A DNA stretch of 64,000 nucleotides, taken from positions 17,208 to 81,207 of the forward strand of contig JAJRPG010000062.1 of assembly GCA_024280855.1 (NCBI GenBank), in the 5' to 3' direction. Below, in pieces: positions 30,876 to 40,232 of the stretch. The DNA comes from Planctomycetota bacterium (GTDB lineage: Bacteria; Planctomycetota; Phycisphaerae; UBA1845). How positions within the stretch are numbered: the stretch's first letter is position 1; each line of letters begins with the position of its first letter. The position numbers and the translations under genes are program-made. The notes below the pieces were generated by a model that was not told where the DNA came from, did no database searches, and was given only the letters and a program-made list of their open reading frames with translations.

Positions 30876-33602
30876 ATGAATAAAAGTTTGTACATTCTCG
30901 ACGGACACGCCCAGATTTATCGCGCCTATTATGCACCCTTCGGCGAACTGACCTCGCCGTCTGGCGAGCCTACACGAGCGACGCATGTGTTTTGTAGTAT
31001 GCTGCTCAAACTGCTCCGTGAGCGTCGCCCGGACTACCTAGCTATGACGATGGACGTAAGCGATGGCTCGGTGTTTCGTTGTGAGATTGATCCCCAATAC
31101 AAGGCCAATCGTGAGCCACCGCCGGACGATTTTGGTATTCAAGCCGACCGAATTGTCTCCATCATAGCCAGCATGAACATCCCCCTTCATCGCCTGAAAG
31201 GCTTCGAGGCAGACGACCTCATGGCTACCATTGTCGAAAAACTTCGTGACGAGCCAATCGACATTTACCTGGTCAGTAAGGACAAAGACCTGGAGCAACT
31301 TCTCACGACCAAGGCCCATCTTTATGACCCAAGCAAGGACGTTGTTACGGATGTCGAGTCGTTAATGGAAAAGAAGGGCTATCGTCCTGAACAGGCGATA
31401 GACATTCAAACACTCATGGGTGACGCGACGGATAACATTCCGGGCGTGCATGGCGTGGGCTTAAAAACGGCGGCTAAGTTAATCGCTAAATATGGCTCTG
31501 CCCGCGCAGCCCTCGAACACGCCGACGAGCTTACACCTAAAGCAGCCGAACGAATTAAGGCGTTTGCCGATCAGATGGAAACCACGCGAAAACTTGTCAC
31601 CCTGCGCCGCGACGTTCCTTTTGAATTCGATTTAGACGCGTGCCGTATCGATGGCATCGACCTCCCAGCAGCTACGCCAATTTTCTCGGAATTAGGTTTT
31701 ACGCGCCTGACCGACCAATTGGACAAAGTCGCAGCTATCATTTCGTCGCAACCATCAACCGAGCAAGCCGTGGACACTGAAACCGCTGACCGTAGCCAAC
31801 TTGGCACCTACACATTAATCAACACTGTCGAGTCGTTAAAAACACTGGCTAAGCAGCTTGCCGAACTAGAATCATTCGCCTTCGACACAGAAACGACCGG
31901 CTTAAACCCTGTGTCAAATGCGCTTGTGGGGATTTCAATATCATTTGAAGAAGCGGTAGCCTGCTACATCCCCGTCTTGGGTATCAATGCCGACGTCTTG
32001 TCAGTAGATGTCGTCGTCGAACATCTCAAAGTCGTGTTTGAAAACGCGTCGATCAAAAAGATTGGGCAAAATCTCAAATACGATTGTGTGGTGCTTCGAC
32101 AAATTGGTATTGAAGTCGCTGGCTTGGGATTTGATACCATGATCGCTAGCTCCCTGCTAGACCCGGCCTCACCTTCTCATGGTTTGGATTACCTTGTGGG
32201 GCATCTGTTGCAACATGACATGATTCCCATCAAAGACCTTATCGGCAAGGGGAAAAATCAAATCACGATGGCTGAGGTGGACGTAGCTACTTGTTCAGAA
32301 TATGCCAGCGAGGATGCCGATTTCACCTGGCGACTGGGTCAGCTCTTTTCGCCGCAGATGGATAACAGCGACTTCGCCACGCTATTTAATGAGACGGAAA
32401 TGCCGCTGGTGAACGTATTAGCCGAGATGGAACACAATGGCATCTCGCTAGATGTCAAGCTGCTGGCATCTTTAAGCGAGTCTATAGGAACGACGCTGAT
32501 TTCATTAACGAAACAGATATTCGAGCTTGTCGGTCACGAATTTAATGTCGATTCCCCCAAACAGCTAGGCGTGGTGATGTTCGACGAACTGGGCCTGCGG
32601 GTGGTTAAGAAAACCCGCACCGGTCGTAGCACCAACGCCGACACCTTGCAAACCTTAGCCAAGGAAACTGATAGCCCGTTGCCCAAACTTATTCTTGAAT
32701 ATCGTGAACTTGCTAAACTAAAAAACACTTACGTTGACGCACTACCCAAAATGGTTTGCCAACGCACTAGACGTATTCATGCCAGCTTTAATCAGACCGG
32801 CGCGATCACAGGACGACTATCTTCCAGTGACCCCAACTTGCAAAATATACCTATTCGCACTGAAAATGGACGGAAAATTCGCTACGCTTTTATCGCCTGC
32901 GACGCGGACCATGTGTTACTGGCGGCGGATTATTCCCAAGTAGAGTTACGTCTCCTGGCTCATTTTTGCCAGGACCAAGCCCTTGTAAAAGCCTTTGTTG
33001 AGGGCCAGGATATTCACCGAGCGGTCGCGGCTCAGGTCAACGGTGTGGCACTGGAAGATGTAACGTCTGAGCAACGCAGCGCAGCTAAGGCTGTCAACTT
33101 CGGCATCATCTATGGCCAATCGGCATTTGGACTTGCTCAATCTTTAGGAATTCCGCAAGGCGAAGCCAAGGCATTTATCGACATGTATTTTATGCGCTAC
33201 CCAGGCATTCGTATGTTCATTGATGATTGCATCGCGCGTACGAAAAAGACGGGTTACGCCGAGACTATCCTGGGCCGACGTAGACCCATACCCGAATTAC
33301 AATCTCGTAATAAAAATCAGCACGCATTCGGCGAACGCATCGCGGTCAACACCGTCGTGCAAGGTTCCGCAGCTGACGTCATGAAACGCGCGATGATTAA
33401 CATCCACCAGGACATCAAAGCTGGCCAACTCGACGCGAAGATGCTTATACAGGTTCACGACGAATTGGTGTTTGAAATCCCAAAAGCGTCCGTAGAAAAA
33501 TCCGCAGACCTTATCCGCGAGAAATTAGAAAACGCCCTGCCGCTCAGCGTGCCATTGGTCGTAGACATCGCCTGGGGCGATAACTGGGCAGAAGGCAAGT
33601 AG
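30876..33602 (+). CDS. polA: DNA polymerase I
   Basis: A 908-residue replication and repair polymerase. Residues 1 to about 290 are the 5'-3' nuclease (LDGHAQIYRAYYA, EADDLMATI, LVSKDKDLEQLL, MGDATDNIPGVHGVG). About 320-510 is a proofreading exonuclease with intact acidic residues (FAFDTETTGLNP at about 335, GQNLKYDC, YASEDADFTWRL). The polymerase domain has motif A LLAADYSQVELRLLAHF (about 683), the O helix RSAAKAVNFGIIYGQS (about 738, Phe at the dideoxy-discrimination site) and motif C IQVHDELVFEIP (about 860). All three activities look intact. ATG 30876 follows AAGG. It stands alone among genes for exported proteins. Confidence 0.97.
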   Translation: MNKSLYILDGHAQIYRAYYAPFGELTSPSGEPTRATHVFCSMLLKLLRERRPDYLAMTMDVSDGSVFRCEIDPQYKANREPPPDDFGIQADRIVSIIASMNIPLHRLKGFEADDLMATIVEKLRDEPIDIYLVSKDKDLEQLLTTKAHLYDPSKDVVTDVESLMEKKGYRPEQAIDIQTLMGDATDNIPGVHGVGLKTAAKLIAKYGSARAALEHADELTPKAAERIKAFADQMETTRKLVTLRRDVPFEFDLDACRIDGIDLPAATPIFSELGFTRLTDQLDKVAAIISSQPSTEQAVDTETADRSQLGTYTLINTVESLKTLAKQLAELESFAFDTETTGLNPVSNALVGISISFEEAVACYIPVLGINADVLSVDVVVEHLKVVFENASIKKIGQNLKYDCVVLRQIGIEVAGLGFDTMIASSLLDPASPSHGLDYLVGHLLQHDMIPIKDLIGKGKNQITMAEVDVATCSEYASEDADFTWRLGQLFSPQMDNSDFATLFNETEMPLVNVLAEMEHNGISLDVKLLASLSESIGTTLISLTKQIFELVGHEFNVDSPKQLGVVMFDELGLRVVKKTRTGRSTNADTLQTLAKETDSPLPKLILEYRELAKLKNTYVDALPKMVCQRTRRIHASFNQTGAITGRLSSSDPNLQNIPIRTENGRKIRYAFIACDADHVLLAADYSQVELRLLAHFCQDQALVKAFVEGQDIHRAVAAQVNGVALEDVTSEQRSAAKAVNFGIIYGQSAFGLAQSLGIPQGEAKAFIDMYFMRYPGIRMFIDDCIARTKKTGYAETILGRRRPIPELQSRNKNQHAFGERIAVNTVVQGSAADVMKRAMINIHQDIKAGQLDAKMLIQVHDELVFEIPKASVEKSADLIREKLENALPLSVPLVVDIAWGDNWAEGK

Positions 33603-33770
33603 TCGTCAGCCCCTCCCAGGCCCCTGCCTCTCGCTATAACCCTCTTATTGACAATACGTTACAAAACAAGGGCAGATTTCACGCATATCCGGCCTAACCT
33701 TTTTAGTATCAAAGTGTCAACTATTACAGAAAGAGACCAAAATGTGGCCCTCAGTTATGTCGCACCGCAT

Positions 33771-33776
33771 TATAAT
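33771..33776 (+). promoter_or_regulatory. Candidate -10 element of the Tyr/Asp-rich lipoprotein gene
   Basis: A perfect TATAAT lies 28 bp before the start codon. I do not see a clear -35 at 16-18 bp, so this is tentative. Confidence 0.35.
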
Positions 33777-33804
33777 TAAGTAGTACCAGCAAGGAGGTAT
33801 TCAG

Positions 33805-34041
33805 ATGAACCGCAAACGAACCAAACTACTCGCAGTTGCCCTGACTATTGGCGCGATGCCGCTAGCCCTTTCGGGAGCATGCAATCCGCTGAGCGGCTCA
33901 ATATCTGTCTTCCGGGGAAGCAGCCATGACAGCTTCTTCGTAGAAGACGTTTTCTATGATGACTACTACTACGAAGACTACTATTACGACGACGCTTACT
34001 ACTACGAAGACGACTGCTTCTTCTTCGGCTGCGGATTCTGA
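33805..34041 (+). CDS. Small lipoprotein with Tyr/Asp-rich tail
   Basis: 78 residues. A strong ribosome-binding site (AAGGAGG) precedes ATG 33805. The signal peptide MNRKRTKLLAVALTIGAMPL ends at lipobox L-S-G-A-C, giving a mature lipoprotein of about 53 residues. After a short serine-rich part, the C-terminal half is almost wholly Asp, Glu, Tyr and Phe (DDYYYEDYYYDDAYYYEDD). It ends CFFFGCGF with two cysteines. The acidic-aromatic composition suggests metal or Ca2+ binding, a coat or adhesive role, or cross-linking through tyrosines, but none of this is shown. No family is known to me. The repeated GACTACTACTACGAAGACTA-like DNA could expand or contract. Confidence 0.75.
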   Translation: MNRKRTKLLAVALTIGAMPLALSGACNPLSGSISVFRGSSHDSFFVEDVFYDDYYYEDYYYDDAYYYEDDCFFFGCGF

Positions 34042-34102
34042 TTGACAACGAAGCAATTGCGTCAAGCCACGAAATCCAACAACCATGCAGCGAATCGCCT
34101 TC

Positions 34103-36265
34103 TTATGGGCAATTCGGCACACATGTGCCCACTAGGCAACCAGTGACTCCAAATCCGAATGGAGCAGCAGCAAAAGCCTGCACTGCACGGAGTACGTCAC
34201 CAGCAGCAGACACAATCGTATTAGGAACCTCGCCAGAGTTATTCACTCGAGCGATAATCGGTGCGCCCAATTCAGATTGGAACTTCTTAACGACTGCAAC
34301 AATGTCACCAGAAGTGACCAGCCCCTCCGGAGCTGTCCAGGCACCTGCGACAAAGCTACCAACTAAATCACCAAACTGACGACCAGCGCCGAACTGAGGT
34401 GAAGTTGTTGAAATGGATAACGCGGTGGAAAAGGTAGAGCCATCTGTAGTCATGGCCACGTCGTAGGTATTGCCAGGGACAATGCTACAGCCTCGAACGT
34501 GCATACCAGAAGTCACACCGCTAAAATCGCAATAGTAAGCGGCATCACCGGCGGCAGGTAATGGCCCGTCGATTAAAACCGCATACCAACCATCAGGGCC
34601 AAGATCAGTGAGCGAGGTGCAATCAAGATACTTGTCCACACCTCCAACCCGCGTAATGCGTGTAGCCACGAGTTCGTTTCCATTTGTTGTGGCATCGATT
34701 GATACATAGCGATCTTTGCTAAACCCAGGCTCGCCAAGTAACGCGAGGGGCGCATTGGCTGCGTTGGAGGTAGCCACGGCGAGAAACCCAGCCGACTCTT
34801 CATAGCTCGCGCTCGTGCTGTCCCCGCCAGCGATTGGATGGCCAGACGATGAAATCAAAGTATAGCTGGCGGCAACACGCCCTGGTGTTGCAGATCGTAT
34901 GCCGCTGGAATTAATCAAAGCGAAATCTAACGACATGATGCAGGAGGGCGACTCACATTCGTCTGGAACGCCATTAAGATCACAATCTCCACTAAGCCCT
35001 AAAGCAATATCGCAATCGTCAGGGGAGATGTTACTATTACAGTCAACCCCAGCTACATCAGTAGCGTCGTCAATGCCATTACAATTGCAATCGTTTTCAC
35101 ATTCGTCGGGGATGCTGTTGTTGTTGCAATTCGCACTTCGAAGCGAGACAATATCACAATCATCGGGGATACTGTTACCGTTGCAATCATTTCCTGAAAG
35201 TTCGCATTCGTCTGGGATCACGTTCAAGTTGCAGTCAATGCTTGTCAAATTCACATCACACTCATCGGGAATGGTATTCGTATTGCAATCACTGCTGGTC
35301 ATGTTTGTAATGTCGCAATCATCCGGTATGTTGTTGTTATTGCAATCAGTCTCGCAATCGTCTGGTATGCCGTTTGAGTTACAATCCTGACTGGCCTCGC
35401 TTGAAATATCGAAACTATCTTTGATGTAGTTAGCATTGCAGTCAGGCCCAGAGAACCCATAGACCGCTGCCATCCCACGGCTATCCCACTCAGAAAGGTG
35501 ATCTCTCTGCCCTAAGAGGTTTTGAAAGGACTCGTTAGGAGGCAAAACAGTTATCGTCGTACAATTGCTTGGACAAGCACATGTAGATCCAGCCGGACAG
35601 CATGTAGAGAAAAAACATTGTCCGTAATGCATAGTGGAGTCGAAGTCATAGGGCCCAACTTCACCACCGTTTGATCGAATTCCGAATTGGCCTTCAAAAC
35701 CTGGCTGTATATTACCGAGGTTTATCTGAATGTAAGAATCCCGATCGGTACGGGATTGTTCATGCCAATAAGACAACGTATGGCCAAGCTCATGAACAAT
35801 TACATATTTGGAACTCCAGCTGATCATGTTGATCGTCTGCTGTCCACCAATCATGCCGAGATTGGAATTGTTACCGGTGCCAGACTGAATGTGAACGAAA
35901 TTCGCATGCCCAGCTCTTGGTATGAATGTAATATTAGCTCTCGCTTCCCACTCATCCATTGCAGCAATTGTGCGCGATTGATTAAGGGCAGAAACATTTG
36001 CATCAAATTCATATGGAACAATTCCGCCAGTCCATGGGTTAGCAGCGAATGTTGCCCGAGATGTAAAAAAATTCTCTGGTACGATGATATCACCTTCGAT
36101 GATTATAAATCCAGCAGGAATCTCAGCCATGGATGACGATTCATGACTAACGGTTTCAATATTCTCGCTGCTTGCATTTTCGGCATTCGCGGTGTGACAC
36201 AAAAGTGTTAGCAAGAGTGGCAATACCAAAAAAGCAGATCGCACATTTTTTCCAAATCGAATCAT
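34103..36265 (-). CDS. Secreted astacin-like metalloprotease with Asp/Asn-Cys repeats
   Basis: 720 residues from ATG 36265; a GTG one codon earlier is also possible. Signal peptide MIRFGKNVRSAFLVLPLLLT with cleavage at ANA-ENA. The catalytic domain opens with NPWTGGIVPYEFDANVS. It contains VIVHELGHTLSYWHEQSRTD (HExxHxxxxxHE zinc motif, near residue 157) and TMHYG, the Met-turn, as in astacin (M12A). Residues about 290-430 contain around ten repeats of the type DCNxNxIPDDCD. A further 270-residue beta-rich C-terminal region ends in a short Cys-rich tail (GCLVGTCVPNCP). It probably acts outside the cell. It follows the tail-collar protein gene on the same strand with an 79-bp gap. Confidence 0.85.
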   Translation of the reverse strand: MIRFGKNVRSAFLVLPLLLTLLCHTANAENASSENIETVSHESSSMAEIPAGFIIIEGDIIVPENFFTSRATFAANPWTGGIVPYEFDANVSALNQSRTIAAMDEWEARANITFIPRAGHANFVHIQSGTGNNSNLGMIGGQQTINMISWSSKYVIVHELGHTLSYWHEQSRTDRDSYIQINLGNIQPGFEGQFGIRSNGGEVGPYDFDSTMHYGQCFFSTCCPAGSTCACPSNCTTITVLPPNESFQNLLGQRDHLSEWDSRGMAAVYGFSGPDCNANYIKDSFDISSEASQDCNSNGIPDDCETDCNNNNIPDDCDITNMTSSDCNTNTIPDECDVNLTSIDCNLNVIPDECELSGNDCNGNSIPDDCDIVSLRSANCNNNSIPDECENDCNCNGIDDATDVAGVDCNSNISPDDCDIALGLSGDCDLNGVPDECESPSCIMSLDFALINSSGIRSATPGRVAASYTLISSSGHPIAGGDSTSASYEESAGFLAVATSNAANAPLALLGEPGFSKDRYVSIDATTNGNELVATRITRVGGVDKYLDCTSLTDLGPDGWYAVLIDGPLPAAGDAAYYCDFSGVTSGMHVRGCSIVPGNTYDVAMTTDGSTFSTALSISTTSPQFGAGRQFGDLVGSFVAGAWTAPEGLVTSGDIVAVVKKFQSELGAPIIARVNNSGEVPNTIVSAAGDVLRAVQAFAAAPFGFGVTGCLVGTCVPNCP

Positions 36266-36344
36266 CACAGCGTGACTCCGGTAATAGTTTAAATTCAAAT
36301 GGTCTAAGGCGGCCTCTAAAGGCTCAGCATGAGAGTCAAACGTA

Positions 36345-37316
36345 TCAATACTTGATAATATAGTTGACGTAACAATTCGTTGGCCTTGATTCACCACCGA
36401 TGTCTGTCATGGCGGCAGTTTTTCCAAGTACCGCAATACCTGTACCCTGGGGTGTAGCATTGCCTTCGACATTCTCACCCGTGATACGAAAGTCGGAAGT
36501 GAACCCTCCACTTTTGGACTTAAGAAAATTGAATCCAGCAGTTGGGACCATCGCTGTAAAAAGCGTGCCGGGGTTGTGTGCATGAGATTGGGATTGATCG
36601 AGCTGAAATGAACCAACTGCGTCTCCTACATTTCCACCAGTATTGGATGCTGTCCGCGAAGCAAAACCAGGGTCATTGGCTGCTCCACGATCCCACCCCC
36701 GCAAGAATCGTCCACGCAAATCTGGCACATGAAAGGTTGTAGATCCATCTCCGGCCCCCCAATTTGTTCCAATAGCCGCTAAAAGTGTGGGATATGTGGC
36801 TCGTAACACATCTGCACCATCACAAAGTAGCCAGCCATTTGGCACCTGCGAACCACCAAATGCTATAATCGTACCCGTGGGCACACCGTTCTCCACACGG
36901 TGCGAATAAGGCGAAGCTGAAATCTTATGATCCGGCAATAACTGCTCAGCCCCATTGATGCCATCATCAAACCAAATGCGCAACGAGGTGTTATCCTTGG
37001 CAAATACAGAAGGCATAATCGGCCCCATGTTGGCTAAATTGGTATTGCCGAGCCTTACATTATAAAGCCCCGAAACCACGGGCAGGCTCACGGCATTGGT
37101 AGGTGTACCTATAACGCCTACGTTAGTGTTATCGTTAGTCCACAGGTTTAGCCCGGTGTCTAGGTCAACAATAGCAAATCTAAATAACCCTGTACCATCA
37201 AACGGCACGCCAGAAACGCTCACCTTTCCCTGATGGTTTAGTTCCTGCGGAACCCCAGCCATAGCCAAAGATGATATACTTGTAGCTACAACGACAGCCA
37301 TAAACAATCGCATCAT
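36345..37316 (-). CDS. Exported phage-tail-collar-domain protein
   Basis: 323 residues. Signal peptide MMRLFMAVVVATSISSLAMA, cleavage before GVPQELNHQG. The first 140 residues (QGKVSVSGVPFDGTGLFRFA, LYNVRLGNTN, KISASPYSHR) are of a type common in exported repeat proteins of this phylum. Residues 146-208 are a phage tail-collar domain: PTGTIIAFGGSQVPNGWLLC, TYPTLLAAIG and TTFHVPDLRGRFLRGWD. The C-terminus NCYVNYIIKY is the usual end of such collar/tip proteins. An export signal on a collar domain suggests a surface adhesin or fibre tip rather than a phage gene; no other phage genes are near. AGGAG seven bases before ATG 37316 supports the start. A heptanucleotide array lies about 65 bp upstream. 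Confidence 0.8.
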   Translation of the reverse strand: MMRLFMAVVVATSISSLAMAGVPQELNHQGKVSVSGVPFDGTGLFRFAIVDLDTGLNLWTNDNTNVGVIGTPTNAVSLPVVSGLYNVRLGNTNLANMGPIMPSVFAKDNTSLRIWFDDGINGAEQLLPDHKISASPYSHRVENGVPTGTIIAFGGSQVPNGWLLCDGADVLRATYPTLLAAIGTNWGAGDGSTTFHVPDLRGRFLRGWDRGAANDPGFASRTASNTGGNVGDAVGSFQLDQSQSHAHNPGTLFTAMVPTAGFNFLKSKSGGFTSDFRITGENVEGNATPQGTGIAVLGKTAAMTDIGGESRPTNCYVNYIIKY

Positions 37317-37380
37317 GTCAAAATCTCCTAATTTTCTATCGTAGGCCGTCTAAAAAACGGCTGCTATCTCGAACTTCAAG

Positions 37381-37419
37381 AAACGAGAAACGAGAAACGA
37401 GAAACGAGAAACGAGAAAC
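37381..37419. repeat. Heptanucleotide tandem repeat
   Basis: AAACGAG is repeated five times without error (37381-37415), followed by AAAC. It lies 65-103 bp upstream of the start codon of the tail-collar protein gene, where its promoter should be. Confidence 0.95.
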
Positions 37420-37530
37420 TCCAGCCCAGAACAAGATCAATCTAGACTAAAACCCACGACGATGCAAGCATTAAATCAAAAAAATACAACCACCCATGCG
37501 ACGGCGGGATAGGCACACCGAGCCGGGGTC

Positions 37531-37615
37531 AGAGCCGCACGGCGCAAGCCTGCGGGCAAGTCTTGTGAAGGTTTAGGCAGTGAAGACATGCCACCAGGCT
37601 CGCGCCATGTGCTCT
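37531..37615. repeat. Family B palindrome, copy 3
   Basis: AGAGCCGCACGGCGCAAGCC ... CCACCAGGCTCGCGCCATGT then GCTCT. It has a single internal unit. It lies 52 bp beyond the lpxI stop codon. Confidence 0.75.
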
Positions 37616-37666
37616 GGCATGACCCGCCGCCAATTCGGTCTTGCACCCAAAGTAGCTAAGTCAGTC

Positions 37667-38509
37667 TTATGCACTTGCACAACCCACCACTACCATCCCA
37701 GCCTTATTCGCCGCGGCTAGTGTCGTATCCTTGTCAATGATAACTGTCTTCCCCGCTTCGATGACTAACATCGTCGCGCCGTTTTTCTGCAAATTTGTAA
37801 TGGTATCCGGGCCTATGGTGGGCACGTCGAAGCGCATGTCTTGATTGGGCTTCGCTACTTTTATCATCGACCACCCGCCTCTAGAACAAAGCTGCCCGGC
37901 TCGCTCTATCATTCGGTCGGTTCCCTCTATGGCTTCCACGGCTATGACCTCAGTTTCCTTCACCGCGACCGACTGACCAATATCAAGAGCCCCCATCTGC
38001 TTGGCGATGTCCCAACCAAACTTGGCGTCTTTCTGCTGAGATTCGCTTGGCTTAGCCTTGGAAAGCACGCCCTCTGCGGCGAAGTGTTCATTCGAATATT
38101 GCGTACATTCTTGCATAATAACCCCATATTTAGCGAACTCGTCAGCTACGGCTGTCAGGACCGTGTCATTTCTTTTATCCGGAATTTGAAAAAACCAAAT
38201 CCTTAAGGAAGTCCAATCGGGCACCGTTTTCAACCACCGAAAACGCCCGTACATGCACGTCTTCGTCACCGCCCCAGCGAGAATGACTTGATCGGCATCG
38301 CTTCGGCGGAGCAGACGAATCCATCGCCCCATCTTAGCTAAACCCGCCCAATAGAATCGATCAGCTAATTTAGCTAAAGCAGGATCAGCTAAGCCGCTTA
38401 GGCCAATGACAGTCACATGACATCCTGCGCGTTTAGCACCTTCAAGCACCATGAACGGAAAGTGGCCCGCGCCAGCGATGATACCAAGATGTGTTTGAGC
38501 ATTACTCAT
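37667..38509 (-). CDS. lpxI: UDP-2,3-diacylglucosamine pyrophosphatase LpxI
   Basis: Lipid A biosynthesis: hydrolyses UDP-2,3-diacylglucosamine to lipid X and UMP, replacing LpxH in many bacteria. The 280 residues are normal for the family (DUF1009). LGIIAGAGHFPFMVLEGAKR is the typical N-terminus, with VILAGAVTKTCMYGRFRWLK, IEGTDRMIERAGQLC and MRFDVPTIGPDTITNLQKNG further on. The last carries the acidic residues of the C-terminal domain. Together with lpxD, 221 bp away on the same strand, it indicates an outer membrane with a lipid A-type glycolipid. Palindromic repeats lie between the two genes. Confidence 0.92.
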   Translation of the reverse strand: MSNAQTHLGIIAGAGHFPFMVLEGAKRAGCHVTVIGLSGLADPALAKLADRFYWAGLAKMGRWIRLLRRSDADQVILAGAVTKTCMYGRFRWLKTVPDWTSLRIWFFQIPDKRNDTVLTAVADEFAKYGVIMQECTQYSNEHFAAEGVLSKAKPSESQQKDAKFGWDIAKQMGALDIGQSVAVKETEVIAVEAIEGTDRMIERAGQLCSRGGWSMIKVAKPNQDMRFDVPTIGPDTITNLQKNGATMLVIEAGKTVIIDKDTTLAAANKAGMVVVGCASA

Positions 38510-38532
38510 AATTAATTATGGGTCGCTTTTTC

Positions 38533-38717
38533 ATAACCCTCCCGATGCACATCGGGATGAGGAAGCGATCTTCTCGCGTCGATTAAGAAATCGCTTCCTC
38601 ACGGGCGCGGTCCTGAAAGACACGGGCAAGCTCCGCTAGCCCATGCCACCCAACTACTGCTAAAATGTGCCACTCTATTGTCACCGTCGCTCCGCGCGGG
38701 CTGAAGCCCGCGGCTCA
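38533..38717. repeat. Composite of family G, E and C palindromes
   Basis: Three elements lie side by side between lpxI and lpxD. Family G is at 38533-38620 (GATGAGGAAGCGAT ... ATCGCTTCCTCACGGGCGCG). Family E is on the minus strand at 38619-38652 (stem GGGCTAGC/GCTTGCCC). Family C is at 38689-38717, identical to the copy at 9493-9521. Confidence 0.68.
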
Positions 38718-38730
38718 CAGACAACAAATC

Positions 38731-39795
38731 CTACGTCTTGGCGTTTTCATTCACAAGCTCACGCAGTTGGGCGAGTTCTTTTTCCAATTGCTTCACGCGC
38801 TTAATCCAGTCCGGTAATTTACGCACCGCCATGACCGACCGCCTTGCTTTGCCAATCTCCTCTGCGGGGAAGCCAAAAACTTTCATCCCAGCTTCGACGT
38901 CGTGTTGAACACCCGACTGACCGGCTACGCTCACATCATCTCCAACAGTAATATGCCCACCTACGCCACTTTGACCCGCGATGGTGACATGCTTACCAAT
39001 TTTAGCCGAGCCAGCGACTCCTATCAGCCCAACAAACATACAATCAGGCCCAACCTTCGTACCGTGGCCAATCACTATGACGTTGCCAAATTTCGTACCG
39101 CTACCGATTTCGGTTCTACCCAACGTCGCACGGTCGATGGCACAATTCGCCCCGATTTCGACGTCGTCACCAATAACTGCATACCCAGCTTGGGGAATTT
39201 TTATCCACTTATCTTCATAAGGCGCGTATCCCAAGCCATCTTCTCCGATCACGCTGCCACTGTGAATCGTCACGCGATTACCCAATACGCAATCGTCATA
39301 CACCACCACGTTGGGATACAAAATGCATTCGTGACCAACGCGCACGCGGTCTCCCACATAGCATCCGGGGTAAATCGTACACCCATCGCCAATGACGACG
39401 TCAGCTGCGACGGTCGCGCCGGGGGCGATATTCGCATCGCGGCCAATCTTAGCTGATGGTTCGATGTAGGCCTTCTCACTAACGCCCCACTTGGGATGTT
39501 TACGATAGCCATGCAATGTGATGATAGCCATCGTGATAGCTGCGTAGGGGTCTTTGCACCTCAGCGCCGAGACGCCGTCCGGCATGTCCACGCCATCCTG
39601 AGCCACCACCGCCGCGGCCTTTGTCGTGGCTAAGCTGGAGATATATTTGGGGTTAGAAAGAAACGAAACCTCCCCCTCGCTGGCGTCCTCAAGCGTATTG
39701 ACAGCCCGCACGGTCATGTCCGGCCCATCCAACGTGGTCTCAAAGCCATTGTCAGAGCAGATTTTGCAAAGCTCGCTAAGTCGTTTTTCCGGCAT
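38731..39795 (-). CDS. lpxD: UDP-3-O-acylglucosamine N-acyltransferase LpxD
   Basis: Lipid A pathway: adds the second acyl chain from acyl-ACP to UDP-3-O-acylglucosamine. 354 residues from ATG 39795, with AAAGGG just upstream; an in-frame ATG at 39831 gives 12 more. The N-terminal uridine-binding domain contains VSFLSNPKYISSLATTKAAA. The left-handed beta-helix with hexapeptide repeats follows (AYIEPSAKIGRDANIAPGAT and onward). The signature GEDGLGYAPYEDKWIKIPQA and the catalytic histidine region NVIVIGHGTKVGPD are present. AGSAKIGKHVTIAGQSGVGG replaces the more usual IGG-VGI-GH wording. A C-terminal coiled segment (RVKQLEKELAQLRELV) probably aids trimerisation. Confidence 0.93.
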   Translation of the reverse strand: MPEKRLSELCKICSDNGFETTLDGPDMTVRAVNTLEDASEGEVSFLSNPKYISSLATTKAAAVVAQDGVDMPDGVSALRCKDPYAAITMAIITLHGYRKHPKWGVSEKAYIEPSAKIGRDANIAPGATVAADVVIGDGCTIYPGCYVGDRVRVGHECILYPNVVVYDDCVLGNRVTIHSGSVIGEDGLGYAPYEDKWIKIPQAGYAVIGDDVEIGANCAIDRATLGRTEIGSGTKFGNVIVIGHGTKVGPDCMFVGLIGVAGSAKIGKHVTIAGQSGVGGHITVGDDVSVAGQSGVQHDVEAGMKVFGFPAEEIGKARRSVMAVRKLPDWIKRVKQLEKELAQLRELVNENAKT

Positions 39796-40232
39796 CCTCG
39801 CCCTTTCAATTGCGATAATTCTTGAGTACAAGGCTCATTGTACGGATCGCGTTTCGAGGCTGTCAAACATTTGGGTGGCTGTCGTAGCAAAAAACGCATA
39901 ATTGGCCAAAATCGGCTCAACCAATAAATTCACAAGCATTGTTCAATAGTCTTGGCGACTCGTGGCCTACTGGCTACACTTCCATGCTTCCGAATCAGTC
40001 GCGTGGGCGGTTCGGTTGGTGGGTAGTGCGATTTCAGGCGTGGAAATGCAATATCCGCTGCACTACAGGTAATACCCTCTTAACGAGAGGTCTATGCGGC
40101 CTGTCGAAACGTGGCTAGATCAATAGAAGAATCGCCCTTGTTTACGAAATAATACACGAATCACGATAGGTCTTCTGACAGCGAGTACATCTCCCTGAAT
40201 CACGAGGCCGAGTAGAAACGAAAGAGTCATCC
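39796..40232. other. Intergenic region, no feature recognised
   Basis: 437 bp between divergent lpxD and the glycosyltransferase gene. It must contain both promoters; I could not assign them. No repeat of families A-H was found here. Confidence 0.5.
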
